Shown here one piece after another: positions 1-7,703 of a DNA stretch of 23,070 nt. This DNA comes from SG8-41 sp036397875 (GTDB lineage Bacteria; Pseudomonadota; Gammaproteobacteria; Burkholderiales; SG8-41), in the NCBI GenBank assembly GCA_036397875.1, contig DASWIC010000225.1, forward strand, positions 1 through 23,070. Direction: 5' to 3'. The position numbers and the translations under genes are program-made. The notes beneath the pieces were generated by a model. That model was given only the letters and a program-made list of their open reading frames with translations. It ran no database searches and was not told where the DNA came from. How positions within the stretch are numbered: position 1 is the first letter of the stretch; every line of letters begins with the position of its first letter.

Positions 1-666
1 CCGAGCAATCCGACGACGCAGTGCGTGGACCTGCCGTTCTTCGAGCGGCTCGTCGGGCTCGCGCGGGAGCACCATGTCTATGTCGTCCACGATCTCGCGT
101 ACGCGGATATCGTGTTCGACGGATACCAGGCGCCGTCCATCCTGCAAGTGCCCGGCGCGCGTGACATCGCGGTCGAGTTCTTCACCATGTCGAAGAGCTA
201 CAACATGGCCGGCTGGCGCGTGGGCTACATGGTCGGCAACCGGGAGCTCGTCACCGCGCTCGCACGCATGAAGAGCTATCATGACTACGGCATGTTCACT
301 CCGATCCAGGTGGCCTCCATCATCGCGCTGGAAGGCCCCCAGGATTGCGTCGAGACCGTGCGCAGGGTCTACCAGGGGCGCCGCGACGTGCTGTGCGGCG
401 GCATGAAGGCGATCGGCTGGAACGTCGAGGTGCCGAAAGCGACCCTGTACGTGTGGGCGCCGATTCCCGAGCCGTATCGCAAGCTCGGCTCGCTCGAGTT
501 CTCCAAGAAGCTGCTGGCGGACGCGAAGCTCGCGGTGGCGCCCGGGGTCGGCTTCGGCCAGTACGGCGACGGGCACGTGCGATTTGCCCTGATCGAGAAC
601 GAAGCCCGCACCCGGCAGGCCCTGCGCGGCATCAAGGAGATGTTCCGCAAGGACGGGCTGCTATGA
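1..666 (+). CDS. alaC: AlaC-type alanine/glutamate-pyruvate aminotransferase, 5' end outside window
   Basis: This is a PLP-dependent class I/II aminotransferase; the AlaC family moves amino groups between glutamate and pyruvate to make alanine. The reading frame is open from base 1, so the N-terminal half is missing. The visible part begins with the substrate/PLP-pocket motif SNPTTQCVDL, followed by HDLAYADIVFDG. The Schiff-base lysine lies in TMSKSYNMAGWRVGYM (lysine codon at 193-195), and the C-terminal domain contains VRFALIENEART. Similarity to Escherichia coli AlaC runs through the whole visible part, as judged from memory of that protein. The stop overlaps the hom start in an ATGA, which implies translational coupling and one operon with hom and thrC. 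A broader aspartate-type aminotransferase specificity cannot be excluded. The GTG at position 25 is an internal valine codon, not a start. Confidence 0.93.
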   Translation, partial: PSNPTTQCVDLPFFERLVGLAREHHVYVVHDLAYADIVFDGYQAPSILQVPGARDIAVEFFTMSKSYNMAGWRVGYMVGNRELVTALARMKSYHDYGMFTPIQVASIIALEGPQDCVETVRRVYQGRRDVLCGGMKAIGWNVEVPKATLYVWAPIPEPYRKLGSLEFSKKLLADAKLAVAPGVGFGQYGDGHVRFALIENEARTRQALRGIKEMFRKDGLL

Positions 667-1973
667 AGCCGATCAACGTGGGATTGCTGGGCATCGGCAC
701 CGTGGGCGGCGGCACCTTCGCCGTGCTCGACCGCAACCGCGAGGAGATCTCGCGCCGCGCCGGCTGCGCCATCACCATGAAGATGGTCGCCGACAAGGAG
801 CTGGACAAGGCGCGCCGCCTCGTCGGCGGGCGTGCGACGGTAACCGCCGATGCGGGGGAAGTGGTGAACCATCCCGATATCGACATCGTGGTCGAGCTGA
901 TCGGCGGGACCACCGTCGCCAAAGACCTGATTCTCCGGGCGATCGCCAACGGCAAGCATATCGTCACCGCCAACAAGGCGCTCCTCGCGCGCCACGGCAA
1001 CGAGATCTTCGCGGCGGCGCAGAAGAAGGACGTGATGGTGGCGTTCGAGGCGGCGGTGGGCGGCGGCATCCCGATCATCAAGTCCTTGCGCGAGGGTCTC
1101 TCCGCCAACCGGATCGAGTGGATCGCGGGCATCGTCAATGGCACCTGCAACTTCATCCTGTCGGAGATGCGGGAGCGCGGCGCGAGCTTCGACGACGTGC
1201 TCAAGGAAGCGCAGCGGCGCGGCTACGCCGAGGCTGATCCGACCTTCGATATCGAAGGCGTGGACGCGGCGCACAAGACGACCATCATGGCGGCGATCGG
1301 TTTCGGCATCCCGATGCGGTTCGAGTCGGCCTACGTCGAAGGCATCTCCCGGCTCAAGCAGGACGACATCAAGTATGCGGAGGAGCTCGGCTACCGCATC
1401 AAGCTGCTCGGCATCACCCGGCGCAGGCCGAAGGGGATCGAGATCCGGGTCCACCCGACACTGGTGCCCGCGCGGCGCCTGATCGCCAGCGTGGAGGGCG
1501 TGATGAACGCCATCCTGGTGAAAGGGGACGCCGTCGGCCAGACGATGTACTACGGCGCCGGGGCGGGCGCGGAGCCCACCGCCTCGGCCGTGATCGCCGA
1601 CCTGGTCGACGTGGCGCGCATGCTGACTGTCGACCCGGAGCACCGCGTGCCGCACTTCGCATTCCAACCGGGGCAGCTGGCGGATACACCAGTCCTGCCG
1701 ATGGGGGAGGTCGAGACCCGCTACTACCTGCGGATGAAGGTGCAGGACAAGCCGGGCGTGCTGGCCGACATCACGCGCATTCTCGCGGACCTGCGGATCT
1801 CGATCGAGGCGATGGTGCAGAAGGAGCCGCGCGCGGGGGAGGCCGAGGTGGATATCATCATGCTCACGCATCTGACCGTCGAGAAGCATGTGGACGCGGC
1901 CATCGCCAAGATCGAGAAACTGCCGGTCGTCGTCGGCAAGGTCACCCGCATCCGCCTCGAGGAGCTGAATTAG
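663..1973 (+). CDS. hom: Homoserine dehydrogenase with C-terminal ACT domain
   Basis: It reduces aspartate semialdehyde to homoserine with NAD(P)H, the branch step to threonine and methionine, in the cytoplasm. The protein has 436 residues, the normal length for the monofunctional enzyme. The nucleotide-binding loop GIGTVGGG is at residues 10-17, TANKALLA with K105 is at 103-110, the NGTCNF signature is at 159-164, and DPTFDIEGVDAAHK, with the conserved catalytic-region lysine K205, is at 192-205. A C-terminal ACT domain (about 354-430, YYLRMKVQDKPGVLADI) suggests amino-acid feedback, normally by threonine. The ATG at 663 is preferred although the frame stays open upstream to 345. It gives the canonical N-terminus directly before the Rossmann loop and overlaps the alaC stop by 4 bases. 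It is followed by thrC after 29 bases. Confidence 0.96.
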   Translation: MKPINVGLLGIGTVGGGTFAVLDRNREEISRRAGCAITMKMVADKELDKARRLVGGRATVTADAGEVVNHPDIDIVVELIGGTTVAKDLILRAIANGKHIVTANKALLARHGNEIFAAAQKKDVMVAFEAAVGGGIPIIKSLREGLSANRIEWIAGIVNGTCNFILSEMRERGASFDDVLKEAQRRGYAEADPTFDIEGVDAAHKTTIMAAIGFGIPMRFESAYVEGISRLKQDDIKYAEELGYRIKLLGITRRRPKGIEIRVHPTLVPARRLIASVEGVMNAILVKGDAVGQTMYYGAGAGAEPTASAVIADLVDVARMLTVDPEHRVPHFAFQPGQLADTPVLPMGEVETRYYLRMKVQDKPGVLADITRILADLRISIEAMVQKEPRAGEAEVDIIMLTHLTVEKHVDAAIAKIEKLPVVVGKVTRIRLEELN

Positions 1974-1976
1974 CGG

Positions 1977-1990
1977 CGCCCGTCGCCCGT
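1977..1990. repeat. Two tandem copies of CGCCCGT in the hom-thrC gap
   Basis: CGCCCGT occurs twice head to tail, followed by a degenerate third unit (CACGCGC). The patch starts three bases after the hom stop codon. Two copies could be chance in GC-rich DNA. It is listed because clearer short-period patches occur at other stop codons in this window. Confidence 0.3.
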
Positions 1991-2002
1991 CACGCGCTCT
2001 CG

Positions 2003-3121
2003 ATGTCCCACTACACCGGACTGATCGACAAGTACCGTGACCGGCTGCCGGTCGCGGCGGACACGCGCGCCATTTCGCTCAACGAAGGCGCGACGCCGCT
2101 GATCGAGTTGAGGAACCTGCCGGCGCTGGTGCGGAAGAAGGTCGTCATCTACGCCAAATTCGAGGGGGCGAATCCCACCGGCTCGTTCAAGGATCGCGGC
2201 ATGACGATGGCGGTCACGCAGGCGGTCGATGAGGGCGCGCGGGCGATCATCTGCGCCTCCACCGGCAACACCTCGGCGTCCGCCGCGGCCTATGCCGCGC
2301 GCGCCGGCATTGCCTGCTTCGTGCTCATCCCGGAAGGGAAGATCGCGCTCGGCAAGCTCTCGCAGGCGATGATGCACGGCTCGGTCGTGATCCAGATCCG
2401 CGGCAACTTCGACGAGGGCATGCGGCTGGTACAGGAAATCGCCGCCGCGCTGCCGGTCAAGATCGTCAACTCGATCAATCCCTACCGCATCCAGGGGCAG
2501 AAGACCGTCGCCTTCGAGGTCATCGAGGCGCTGGGCGATGCGCCGGATTACCACGCGCTGCCGGTGGGCAACGCGGGCAACATCACCGCCCACTGGATCG
2601 GCTATTCGGAAGCGGCCGGCGAGAGCACCCAGGCGCTCCGGGTGGACCCGGCCATGCGCCGCTACCGGACGCAGAAGACCCTGGAGCGCCGGCCGATCAT
2701 GGTGGGCTATCAGGCGGCGGGGGCTGCGCCGATCGTGCGCGGCCGGCCGGTGGAGAATCCCGAGACCGTGGCGACCGCGATTCGCATCGGCAATCCGGTG
2801 TCGTGGCAGCAGGCAGTGGCGGCGGGACACGAATCCGGCGGCTGGTTCGCCGAGTGCACCGACGAGGAGATCCTGCATGTGCAGAAGCTGCTCGCGCGCA
2901 CCGAGGGGATATTCTGCGAGCCGGCGTCCGCCATCGCGCTGGCCGGTGTGCTGAAGGACCTCGAGCTGGGCAAGATCGGCGAAGGCAGCACGATCGTCTG
3001 CACGCTGACCGGCCACGGGCTGAAGGATCCCGACGTTGCGATCGCGCAGAGCGCAAAGCCGTTGACCACGGATGCGGAATTGGGGGCAATCGAGCGGGTG
3101 ATCCGCCAGCACCTGAAGTGA
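2003..3121 (+). CDS. thrC: Threonine synthase
   Basis: This PLP enzyme converts O-phosphohomoserine to threonine, the last step of the pathway begun by the neighbouring hom. It has 372 residues, the shorter bacterial class rather than the longer E. coli-like class. The PLP lysine is K63 in NPTGSFKDRGMT. The STGNTSASAAAYAARAG segment and the phosphate-binding GNAGN loop (in VGNAGNITAHW) are present, as is the C-terminal EPASAIALAG. Between the GNAGN region and VGYQAAGAAP there is a basic stretch (ALRVDPAMRRYRTQKTLERR) of variable sequence, probably a surface insertion. The start at 2003 lacks a good Shine-Dalgarno sequence, consistent with coupling to hom 29 bases upstream. The stop codon lies inside the first unit of a short repeat patch. 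Confidence 0.96.
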   Translation: MSHYTGLIDKYRDRLPVAADTRAISLNEGATPLIELRNLPALVRKKVVIYAKFEGANPTGSFKDRGMTMAVTQAVDEGARAIICASTGNTSASAAAYAARAGIACFVLIPEGKIALGKLSQAMMHGSVVIQIRGNFDEGMRLVQEIAAALPVKIVNSINPYRIQGQKTVAFEVIEALGDAPDYHALPVGNAGNITAHWIGYSEAAGESTQALRVDPAMRRYRTQKTLERRPIMVGYQAAGAAPIVRGRPVENPETVATAIRIGNPVSWQQAVAAGHESGGWFAECTDEEILHVQKLLARTEGIFCEPASAIALAGVLKDLELGKIGEGSTIVCTLTGHGLKDPDVAIAQSAKPLTTDAELGAIERVIRQHLK

Positions 3122-3148
3122 TGCAGTGACGTAGTGATGCTGCGATGA
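3117..3148. repeat. Octamer-period tandem patch at the thrC stop codon
   Basis: Four consecutive 8-base units read AGTGATGC, AGTGACGT, AGTGATGC, TGCGATGA. The thrC stop TGA (3119-3121) is part of the first unit, so the patch begins at the very end of the gene and fills about half of the gap to the next gene. Units 1 and 3 are identical; unit 2 differs at two positions. No coding role is seen. Confidence 0.6.
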
Positions 3149-3193
3149 TGTCACGGACTGAGTATTTGCCAGGGAGCGCTCGGAGGCGCCCGC

Positions 3194-3805
3194 ATGAAGC
3201 TCTACATCACTCCAGGATCTCCCTACGCGCGGATGGCGCGGATCGTCGTGATCGAAAAGGGGCTCGAGAAGCGGGTCGAAGTCATCACGGCCCGGACGCG
3301 CGCCGCGGACAGCCCGTACTACCGGATCAACCCGTCGGGCCGTGTTCCCTATCTCATCCGCGATGACGGCGTCGGGATGGAAGAGTCCGCGCTCATCTGC
3401 GATTACCTCGATCGCTTGGACGGCCAGCCCGTCTTCGATGTGCCGGCCGGTGGAGAGGCCTGGGAGGCGCGCCGGCTCGAAGGCCTGGCCAGGAGCCTAT
3501 TGGACGGCATTGCGGTGTGGGGCCGCGAGCTCGTGCGGCCCGAGAACGAGCGCTCGCCAACGGTCCTCCTGCACGAAGCGCATCGCAGCGAGCGGTTGGT
3601 GGACGCTTGGGAAACTGAAATTGCCAGCCCCCTGATGCACGGTGCGCTCAACCGGGTGCAGCTCACGCTCGCCTGCGCCCTGGGGCTCGAAGCGAGGATT
3701 CCCGATTTTCGCTGGCGGGCGGGACATCCCAGGCTGCGCGAATGGTTCGAGCGCATTGCCGCGCGCCCGTCGTTCGCGGCGACCGCGCCGTCCGCAAATA
3801 CCTGA
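3194..3805 (+). CDS. Glutathione S-transferase family protein
   Basis: This is a 203-residue protein with the two-domain GST layout. The thioredoxin-like N-terminal domain (about 1-80) starts MKLYITPGSPYARMARIV, where S9 or Y11 could be the glutathione-activating residue. It contains the cis-proline segment SGRVPYL (P52) and the glutathione-binding E64-S65 pair in GMEESALICDYLD. The helical C-terminal domain spans about 90-200. A GGAGG Shine-Dalgarno lies 8 bases before the ATG. Likely a cytosolic glutathione-conjugating or stress protein; the substrate cannot be told from sequence. It follows the thr genes in the same direction after 72 bases containing an octamer repeat patch, so it is probably not part of that operon. 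Confidence 0.88.
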   Translation: MKLYITPGSPYARMARIVVIEKGLEKRVEVITARTRAADSPYYRINPSGRVPYLIRDDGVGMEESALICDYLDRLDGQPVFDVPAGGEAWEARRLEGLARSLLDGIAVWGRELVRPENERSPTVLLHEAHRSERLVDAWETEIASPLMHGALNRVQLTLACALGLEARIPDFRWRAGHPRLREWFERIAARPSFAATAPSANT

Positions 3806-3930
3806 TTGATGCAGCGGGCAAAACCGGGCACCGGCCGCGACCCCGGGCCGGCGAAATCGGAAGCCGTGATGGGTCCCCGGGTCTCGCGCTTCTTGACTCA
3901 TAGGGACGTCACGGGGCAGCATCCGCAATT

Positions 3931-4326
3931 ATGGCGACGGCGAGACCGGACCTCGAACGACGCGTCGTGCTGCGCACGCGCGTGGACGACGGTTATGCCC
4001 TGACCGAGCTCGAGCTCAAGCGGTTGCAGCGCGTGTTCACGGACTGGTTTCCGGGCGCGATGTACGACGACCTGACCCGCGACACGGTGCGAGTGGACGT
4101 CGTAGTGAGAAAGGGGCGTCTCAGCGGCCAAAGCGTGTACAACGCGTCCTTCGTGACGGCGGACGGCTCGGTGATCAAGAAAGCGGATTACGACGAAGAC
4201 CGGATCACCGGAAAGGTCTGCACGAATTACGACCCGGGGCGAAGCGCGTATTTTGGCAAGAAGGACGGCTTCGACTACCGCCACGTGTCTTATACGATGG
4301 GGCCGACGACCCGGCCCGGTCGCTGA
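3931..4326 (+). CDS. Hypothetical protein, 131 residues, family not recognised
   Basis: A mixed-charge soluble protein without signal peptide or membrane segment. Codons use G or C at the third position strongly, as in neighbouring genes, which supports real coding; the opposite-strand frame over the same bases looks like a shadow. Visible features are an N-terminal ELELKRLQRVFTDWFPG stretch (probable helix), an alternating segment RVDVVVRKGRLSGQSVYNASF (probable strands), and an aromatic C-terminal part FDYRHVSYTMG. A single cysteine is in KVCTNYDPG. No convincing Shine-Dalgarno precedes the ATG; a GGGG run lies about 15 bases upstream. It converges on nadC with a 23-base gap. I do not recognise a function. 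Confidence 0.6.
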   Translation: MATARPDLERRVVLRTRVDDGYALTELELKRLQRVFTDWFPGAMYDDLTRDTVRVDVVVRKGRLSGQSVYNASFVTADGSVIKKADYDEDRITGKVCTNYDPGRSAYFGKKDGFDYRHVSYTMGPTTRPGR

Positions 4327-4349
4327 CCTGGCGCCCTTGCGTCGAGTCG

Positions 4350-5195
4350 TTAACCTGCCTCAAAGCGCATCGAAAAATCCGCCGCCCTGACATCCTTGGT
4401 AAGCGCGCCGACCGACATGCGATGCACGCCGGTTTCGGCGATTACCCGGGCGTTTTCCAGGGTGATGCCGCCGGAAGCCTCCAGCTCCGCGCGATCGCCG
4501 GCGATTCTCACCGCCTCGCGCACCTGCCCGACGCTCATGTTGTCGAGGAGAATCATGGTGGCGCCGGCATCCAGGGCTTCGCGCAGCTGATCGAGGTTTT
4601 CGACCTCGACCTGTATCCAGTTCCCCTTGCTTGCGAGCTTGCGCGCCTGCGTGACCGCCTGCCGGATCCCGCCCGCGGCGGCGATGTGGTTCTCCTTGAT
4701 CAGCATCGCGTCGTAGAGCCCCATGCGATGATTCGATCCTCCGCCGACCCGCACGGCGTATTTCTGGGCAAGGCGCAGTCCCGGCAGCGTCTTGCGGGTA
4801 TCGACGATACTCGCCCGCGTGCCCGCGATCGCATCCACGTAGCGCCGCGTGGCAGTTGCGACTCCGGACAGCGTCTGCAGGAAATTGAGTGCCACGCGCT
4901 CGCCGGCGAGCAACGCGCGCGCCTCGCCGCGAATGGAGCAGACCCGGGCCCCCGCGTCGACGCTTGCGCCTTCCGGCACCGCCCACGCGACTTCCACCGA
5001 GGGATCGAGCAGGCGCAGGCAGCTCTCGAACCACGGCTCGCCGCAGACGACCGCCGGCTCGCGGCACAGCACGGTTGCGCGCACCCGCTTGCCGGAGGGA
5101 ACGAGGGGCGCCGTGAGATCGCCGCCGCCGACGTCCTCGGCCAGCGCGGCGCGCACGTTGCGCTCGATCTCCGCTGCCAGATCCACCGATTTCAT
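4350..5195 (-). CDS. nadC: Nicotinate-nucleotide pyrophosphorylase (quinolinate phosphoribosyltransferase)
   Basis: It condenses quinolinate with PRPP to nicotinate mononucleotide and CO2 in de novo NAD synthesis, in the cytoplasm. It has 281 residues, the usual length. Family motifs run in order: EDVGGGDLT (20-28), ERVALNFLQTLSGVAT (99-114), DTRKTLPGLR (132-141), GGGSNHRMGLYDAMLIKENH (151-170) and EASGGI near the C-terminus. These carry the conserved Arg, Lys and His residues for the quinolinate and PRPP phosphates. The ATG at 5195 fits the family N-terminus but has no clear Shine-Dalgarno. The gene is divergent from the glutamate-synthase-like gene across only 52 bases, which must hold both promoters. 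nadA and nadB are not in the window. Confidence 0.97.
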   Translation of the reverse strand: MKSVDLAAEIERNVRAALAEDVGGGDLTAPLVPSGKRVRATVLCREPAVVCGEPWFESCLRLLDPSVEVAWAVPEGASVDAGARVCSIRGEARALLAGERVALNFLQTLSGVATATRRYVDAIAGTRASIVDTRKTLPGLRLAQKYAVRVGGGSNHRMGLYDAMLIKENHIAAAGGIRQAVTQARKLASKGNWIQVEVENLDQLREALDAGATMILLDNMSVGQVREAVRIAGDRAELEASGGITLENARVIAETGVHRMSVGALTKDVRAADFSMRFEAG

Positions 5196-5247
5196 CTATA
5201 GTTGTCGGCCAGCCGTGCGGCGATTCTAGCGCATTAGAGGTGGAGTG

Positions 5248-6783
5248 ATGGACGGCATGCTGAGCGTACTGTCTTACGGCATCGGCACCATATTCGGGGT
5301 CCTGTTGATCGGCGGGCTGATCGTGCTCATCATCCACGACGTCACCCAGAAGAAGCACACGGTGCTGCGCAATTTTCCGGTCGTCGGCCGGCTGCGCTTT
5401 TTCTTCGAGGACCTCGGCGAGTACTTCAGGCAGTATTTCTTCGCGGGCGACCGCGCCGAATTGCCGTTCAATCGCGCGACGCGCGGATTCATCTACCGCC
5501 TCGCCAAGGGCGAGGGCAGCATCATCGGCTTCGGCTCGACCAACGACCTGCGCGAGCCGGGCTCGATCATCTTCGTCAATCACCCGTTCCCGGTGCTGGA
5601 AGAGGACCGGCTGCCGACGCCGTCGCTCGCCATCGGTGATGGCTTCTGCAGGCACCCGTTCGAGGCGCGCTCTCTCGTCAACATCAGCGGCATGAGCTTC
5701 GGCGCGATCTCGGCGCCTGCGGTGCGCGCGCTGTCACGCGGCGCCCGGGAAGCCGGCTGCTGGATGAGCACCGGCGAGGGCGGGCTCGCGCCCCATCATC
5801 TCGAAGGCGGGTGCGATATCGTCATGCAGATGGGCACGGCCAAGTACGGCATGCGCAACCTCGACGGGAGCTTCTCGCCGGAACGGGCGAAAGAGCTGGC
5901 GAAGGTGGTGAAGGCGTTCGAGATCAAGCTCTCGCAGGGGGCGAAGCCGGGCAAAGGGGGCGTGCTGCCCGGCGGCAAGGTGACCGAGGAGATCTCGCGC
6001 ATCCGCGGCATCCCGGCGGGCAAGGACTCGATCAGCCCGAACCGGCACTACGACATCGCCAACATGGGTGAGCTGCTCGACCAGGTGGCCTATCTGCGCG
6101 AGCTCACCGGCCGGCCGGTGGGCATCAAGACCGCGATCGGCGGCTGGGAATTTGTGAACGAGCTGTGCGACACGGTCATGCAGCGCGGCCGGGAGTACGC
6201 GCCCGATTTTCTGCATATCGATGGTGGCGAAGGCGGCAGCGGCGCGGCGCCCCAGACGCTGATGGATCACATGGCGCTGCCGATCGCCGAGGCGCTGCCG
6301 CGCGTGGTGGATTCCCTGCTGCAGTCGGATCTCAAGAACCGCATCCGCGTCGTGGCGGCCGGGAAGCTCGTGACCTCGGCGCGCGCGGCGTGGGCATTGT
6401 GCGTGGGAGCGGATTTCGTGGTGACAGCGCGCGGCTTCATGTTTTCGCTCGGTTGCATCCAGGCGTTGCGCTGCCACACCAACACCTGTCCGACCGGCGT
6501 CACGACCCACAACAAGCGCCTGCAGCGCGGGCTCGCCGTCGAGGAGAAGTACCTGCGCGTGGCGAGCTATGCGCGCAATATGAACCGCGAAATCGACATG
6601 ATCGCGCACTCGTGCGGCTGCCGCCACGCGCGCGAGCTCACGCGCGAGCACGTGCGCATCGTGCAGACCGCGAACCAGAGCATCGCGCTCAATATGCTCT
6701 ATCCGTACCCCACGGTCGGCTCGCGCGCGGCCTCCAAGAAGGCGACGGCCGCGGCAAGCGCAGTGGCGACCGCGGCAGCGTAG
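5248..6783 (+). CDS. Membrane-anchored FMN-binding glutamate synthase family protein
   Basis: This 511-residue protein resembles the FMN/Fe-S synthase domain of GltB but lacks the glutaminase and central domains. Residues about 7-30 form a membrane helix (SYGIGTIFGVLLIGGLIVLI), so the catalytic part is probably tethered to the inner membrane. Conserved segments are SGMSFGAISAPAVRALSRGA, STGEGGL, the KPGKGGVLPG loop, HIDGGEGGSGAAP and a C-x5-C-x4-C cluster motif (GCIQALRCHTNTCPTG) for a 3Fe-4S centre. The physiological substrate of this stand-alone family is not established, and ammonia-dependent glutamate formation should not be assumed. The ATG at 5248 is chosen over the GTG one codon earlier because GAGGTGG sits at 5237-5243. 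The C-terminus ends in an alanine-rich tail. The CDGSH gene follows 81 bases downstream. Confidence 0.9.
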   Translation: MDGMLSVLSYGIGTIFGVLLIGGLIVLIIHDVTQKKHTVLRNFPVVGRLRFFFEDLGEYFRQYFFAGDRAELPFNRATRGFIYRLAKGEGSIIGFGSTNDLREPGSIIFVNHPFPVLEEDRLPTPSLAIGDGFCRHPFEARSLVNISGMSFGAISAPAVRALSRGAREAGCWMSTGEGGLAPHHLEGGCDIVMQMGTAKYGMRNLDGSFSPERAKELAKVVKAFEIKLSQGAKPGKGGVLPGGKVTEEISRIRGIPAGKDSISPNRHYDIANMGELLDQVAYLRELTGRPVGIKTAIGGWEFVNELCDTVMQRGREYAPDFLHIDGGEGGSGAAPQTLMDHMALPIAEALPRVVDSLLQSDLKNRIRVVAAGKLVTSARAAWALCVGADFVVTARGFMFSLGCIQALRCHTNTCPTGVTTHNKRLQRGLAVEEKYLRVASYARNMNREIDMIAHSCGCRHARELTREHVRIVQTANQSIALNMLYPYPTVGSRAASKKATAAASAVATAAA

Positions 6784-6787
6784 CGGC

Positions 6788-6812
6788 CGAGGCCGAACGG
6801 ATTCGGGCCTCG
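6788..6812 (+). terminator. GC-rich hairpin after the glutamate-synthase-like gene, no U-tract
   Basis: CGAGGCCGAA (6788-6797) pairs with TTCGGGCCTCG (6802-6812) through a stem of about 10 base pairs with one bulged G and a 4-base loop. It starts five bases after the stop codon. No run of T follows on either strand, so it may stabilise the 3' end or act weakly rather than be a full intrinsic terminator. Confidence 0.35.
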
Positions 6813-6864
6813 AGGCTGTGCATGACACTGCGCCACGCCGGCCGATTACACTCAGGAGGAAACC

Positions 6865-7089
6865 ATGGCACGACTCGTGAAGCGCACGGCCACCGGACCG
6901 TACAAGATTGATGCCAGCACCGACGCCCAGTTCATCTGCGGCTGCGGACTATCAAGGAATCAGCCATTCTGCGACGGCACGCACAAGACCACCGCGCGGA
7001 CCGAGGACGCCGCGAAGCTTTTCTGGTACGACGCGGACGGCAACCGCCACGAGTGCGCGGACGCTTACCCCGGCATCCGGAGCGCGTGA
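6865..7089 (+). CDS. CDGSH-type iron-sulfur domain protein
   Basis: A 74-residue protein built around one mitoNEET-type 2Fe-2S motif: C25-G-C27, then S30, P34, C36-D-G and H40 (CGCGLSRNQPFCDGTHK). This gives the three-cysteine, one-histidine ligand set of the family. There is no membrane segment or signal, so it is cytosolic. The N-terminus (TGPYKIDAS) and the C-terminal YDADGNRHECADAYP contribute the small beta fold. An AGGAGGA Shine-Dalgarno at 6854-6860 fixes the ATG. Bacterial single-CDGSH proteins are thought to handle electrons or Fe-S clusters, but the partner is unknown here. Its position after another Fe-S protein could be meaningful or accidental. Confidence 0.92.
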   Translation: MARLVKRTATGPYKIDASTDAQFICGCGLSRNQPFCDGTHKTTARTEDAAKLFWYDADGNRHECADAYPGIRSA

Positions 7090-7109
7090 CGCGCGGCCGG
7101 GATCCGCCG

Positions 7110-7703
7110 TCAATCCCGGTGCTCGGCCCAATAGATCGCCATCACCAGGGCGATGAGCACGATCTCGGCAAGCGTCACCAGCAGGATGATGAAGGTGATG
7201 CGCCGGGCGGAAGGCTTCATCGGCACCCACACTCGGCGCATGTACCAGCGCCACGGCGCGCACCAGCCCCAGCGCCGGTCGCGCAGCAGGTATTCCTTGA
7301 GCGCGACCCCCCAGGCATGCAGGCTCCTGTCGACCTCGGCAGTGTCCGTTTCCGCAGCGCCGCGGTAATCGTCGGTGATCCGCAGGCGGCTGCCCCCATC
7401 GGCCGCGTCGATCTCGAAACGCGTGCTGCGTTTCACCCCCCGGTCGTAGCGCACGGAGAAGTCACGCTCCGAGGCCCGTTCCAGCGTGAGCTGCAGCTCG
7501 AAATCGCGCTGGTTGCTCAGATTGCGCATGGACACGGTGAAAGCGCCGGGCGCGGTCTCGCGCCAGCGCCTGAATTCGAGATAGGGGTTGATGCGGTAGA
7601 GCCGCTCCACGTCGCGGCAGAACGCGGCGAGCGCGGCCGGATCGAGGGGAACCTCGATGATTACCCAGGCCGCGTCGGCGCGGCGAGCCGTGGTCCCGCT
7701 CAT
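7110..7703 (-). CDS. SRPBCC-like protein with C-terminal membrane anchor
   Basis: The 197-residue protein has an N-terminal part (about 10-150) with the alternating pattern of the START/SRPBCC helix-grip fold. It begins with WVIIEVPLDPAALAAFCRDV, goes through RINPYLEFRRW, and ends in a long amphipathic stretch before a basic tryptophan-rich region (RRWGWCAPWRWYMRRVW). A single strong membrane helix follows at about 168-190 (ITFIILLVTLAEIVLIALVM), with a short charged tail. It probably binds or senses a hydrophobic ligand at the membrane, which is inference from the fold alone. The ATG overlaps the stop of the universal stress protein gene in ATGA, so the two are translationally coupled. Confidence 0.7.
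   Translation of the reverse strand: MSGTTARRADAAWVIIEVPLDPAALAAFCRDVERLYRINPYLEFRRWRETAPGAFTVSMRNLSNQRDFELQLTLERASERDFSVRYDRGVKRSTRFEIDAADGGSRLRITDDYRGAAETDTAEVDRSLHAWGVALKEYLLRDRRWGWCAPWRWYMRRVWVPMKPSARRITFIILLVTLAEIVLIALVMAIYWAEHRD

Noticed and set aside
345..662. Upstream extension of the hom reading frame
   Set aside because: It runs out of frame through alaC, and homoserine dehydrogenases begin just before the GxGxxG loop, matching the ATG at 663.
369..1889. Long minus-strand open frame opposite alaC and hom
   Set aside because: It is a shadow of high-GC codon bias. The protein is His- and Arg-rich low-complexity with no family resemblance, while both plus-strand genes are certain.
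3117..3148. Octamer patch considered as a CRISPR remnant
   Set aside because: Units are far too short and have no spacers; no cas gene is nearby.
1970..3154. Long minus-strand open frame opposite thrC
   Set aside because: Same shadow effect; thrC motifs are complete on the plus strand.
3806..4003. 65-codon plus-strand ORF right after the GST gene
   Set aside because: No Shine-Dalgarno, overlaps the better 131-residue ORF in another frame and has no recognisable protein pattern.
5734..6828. Minus-strand open frame opposite the glutamate-synthase-like gene
   Set aside because: Shadow with His/Arg/Ala bias; the plus-strand product has clear FMN and Fe-S motifs.
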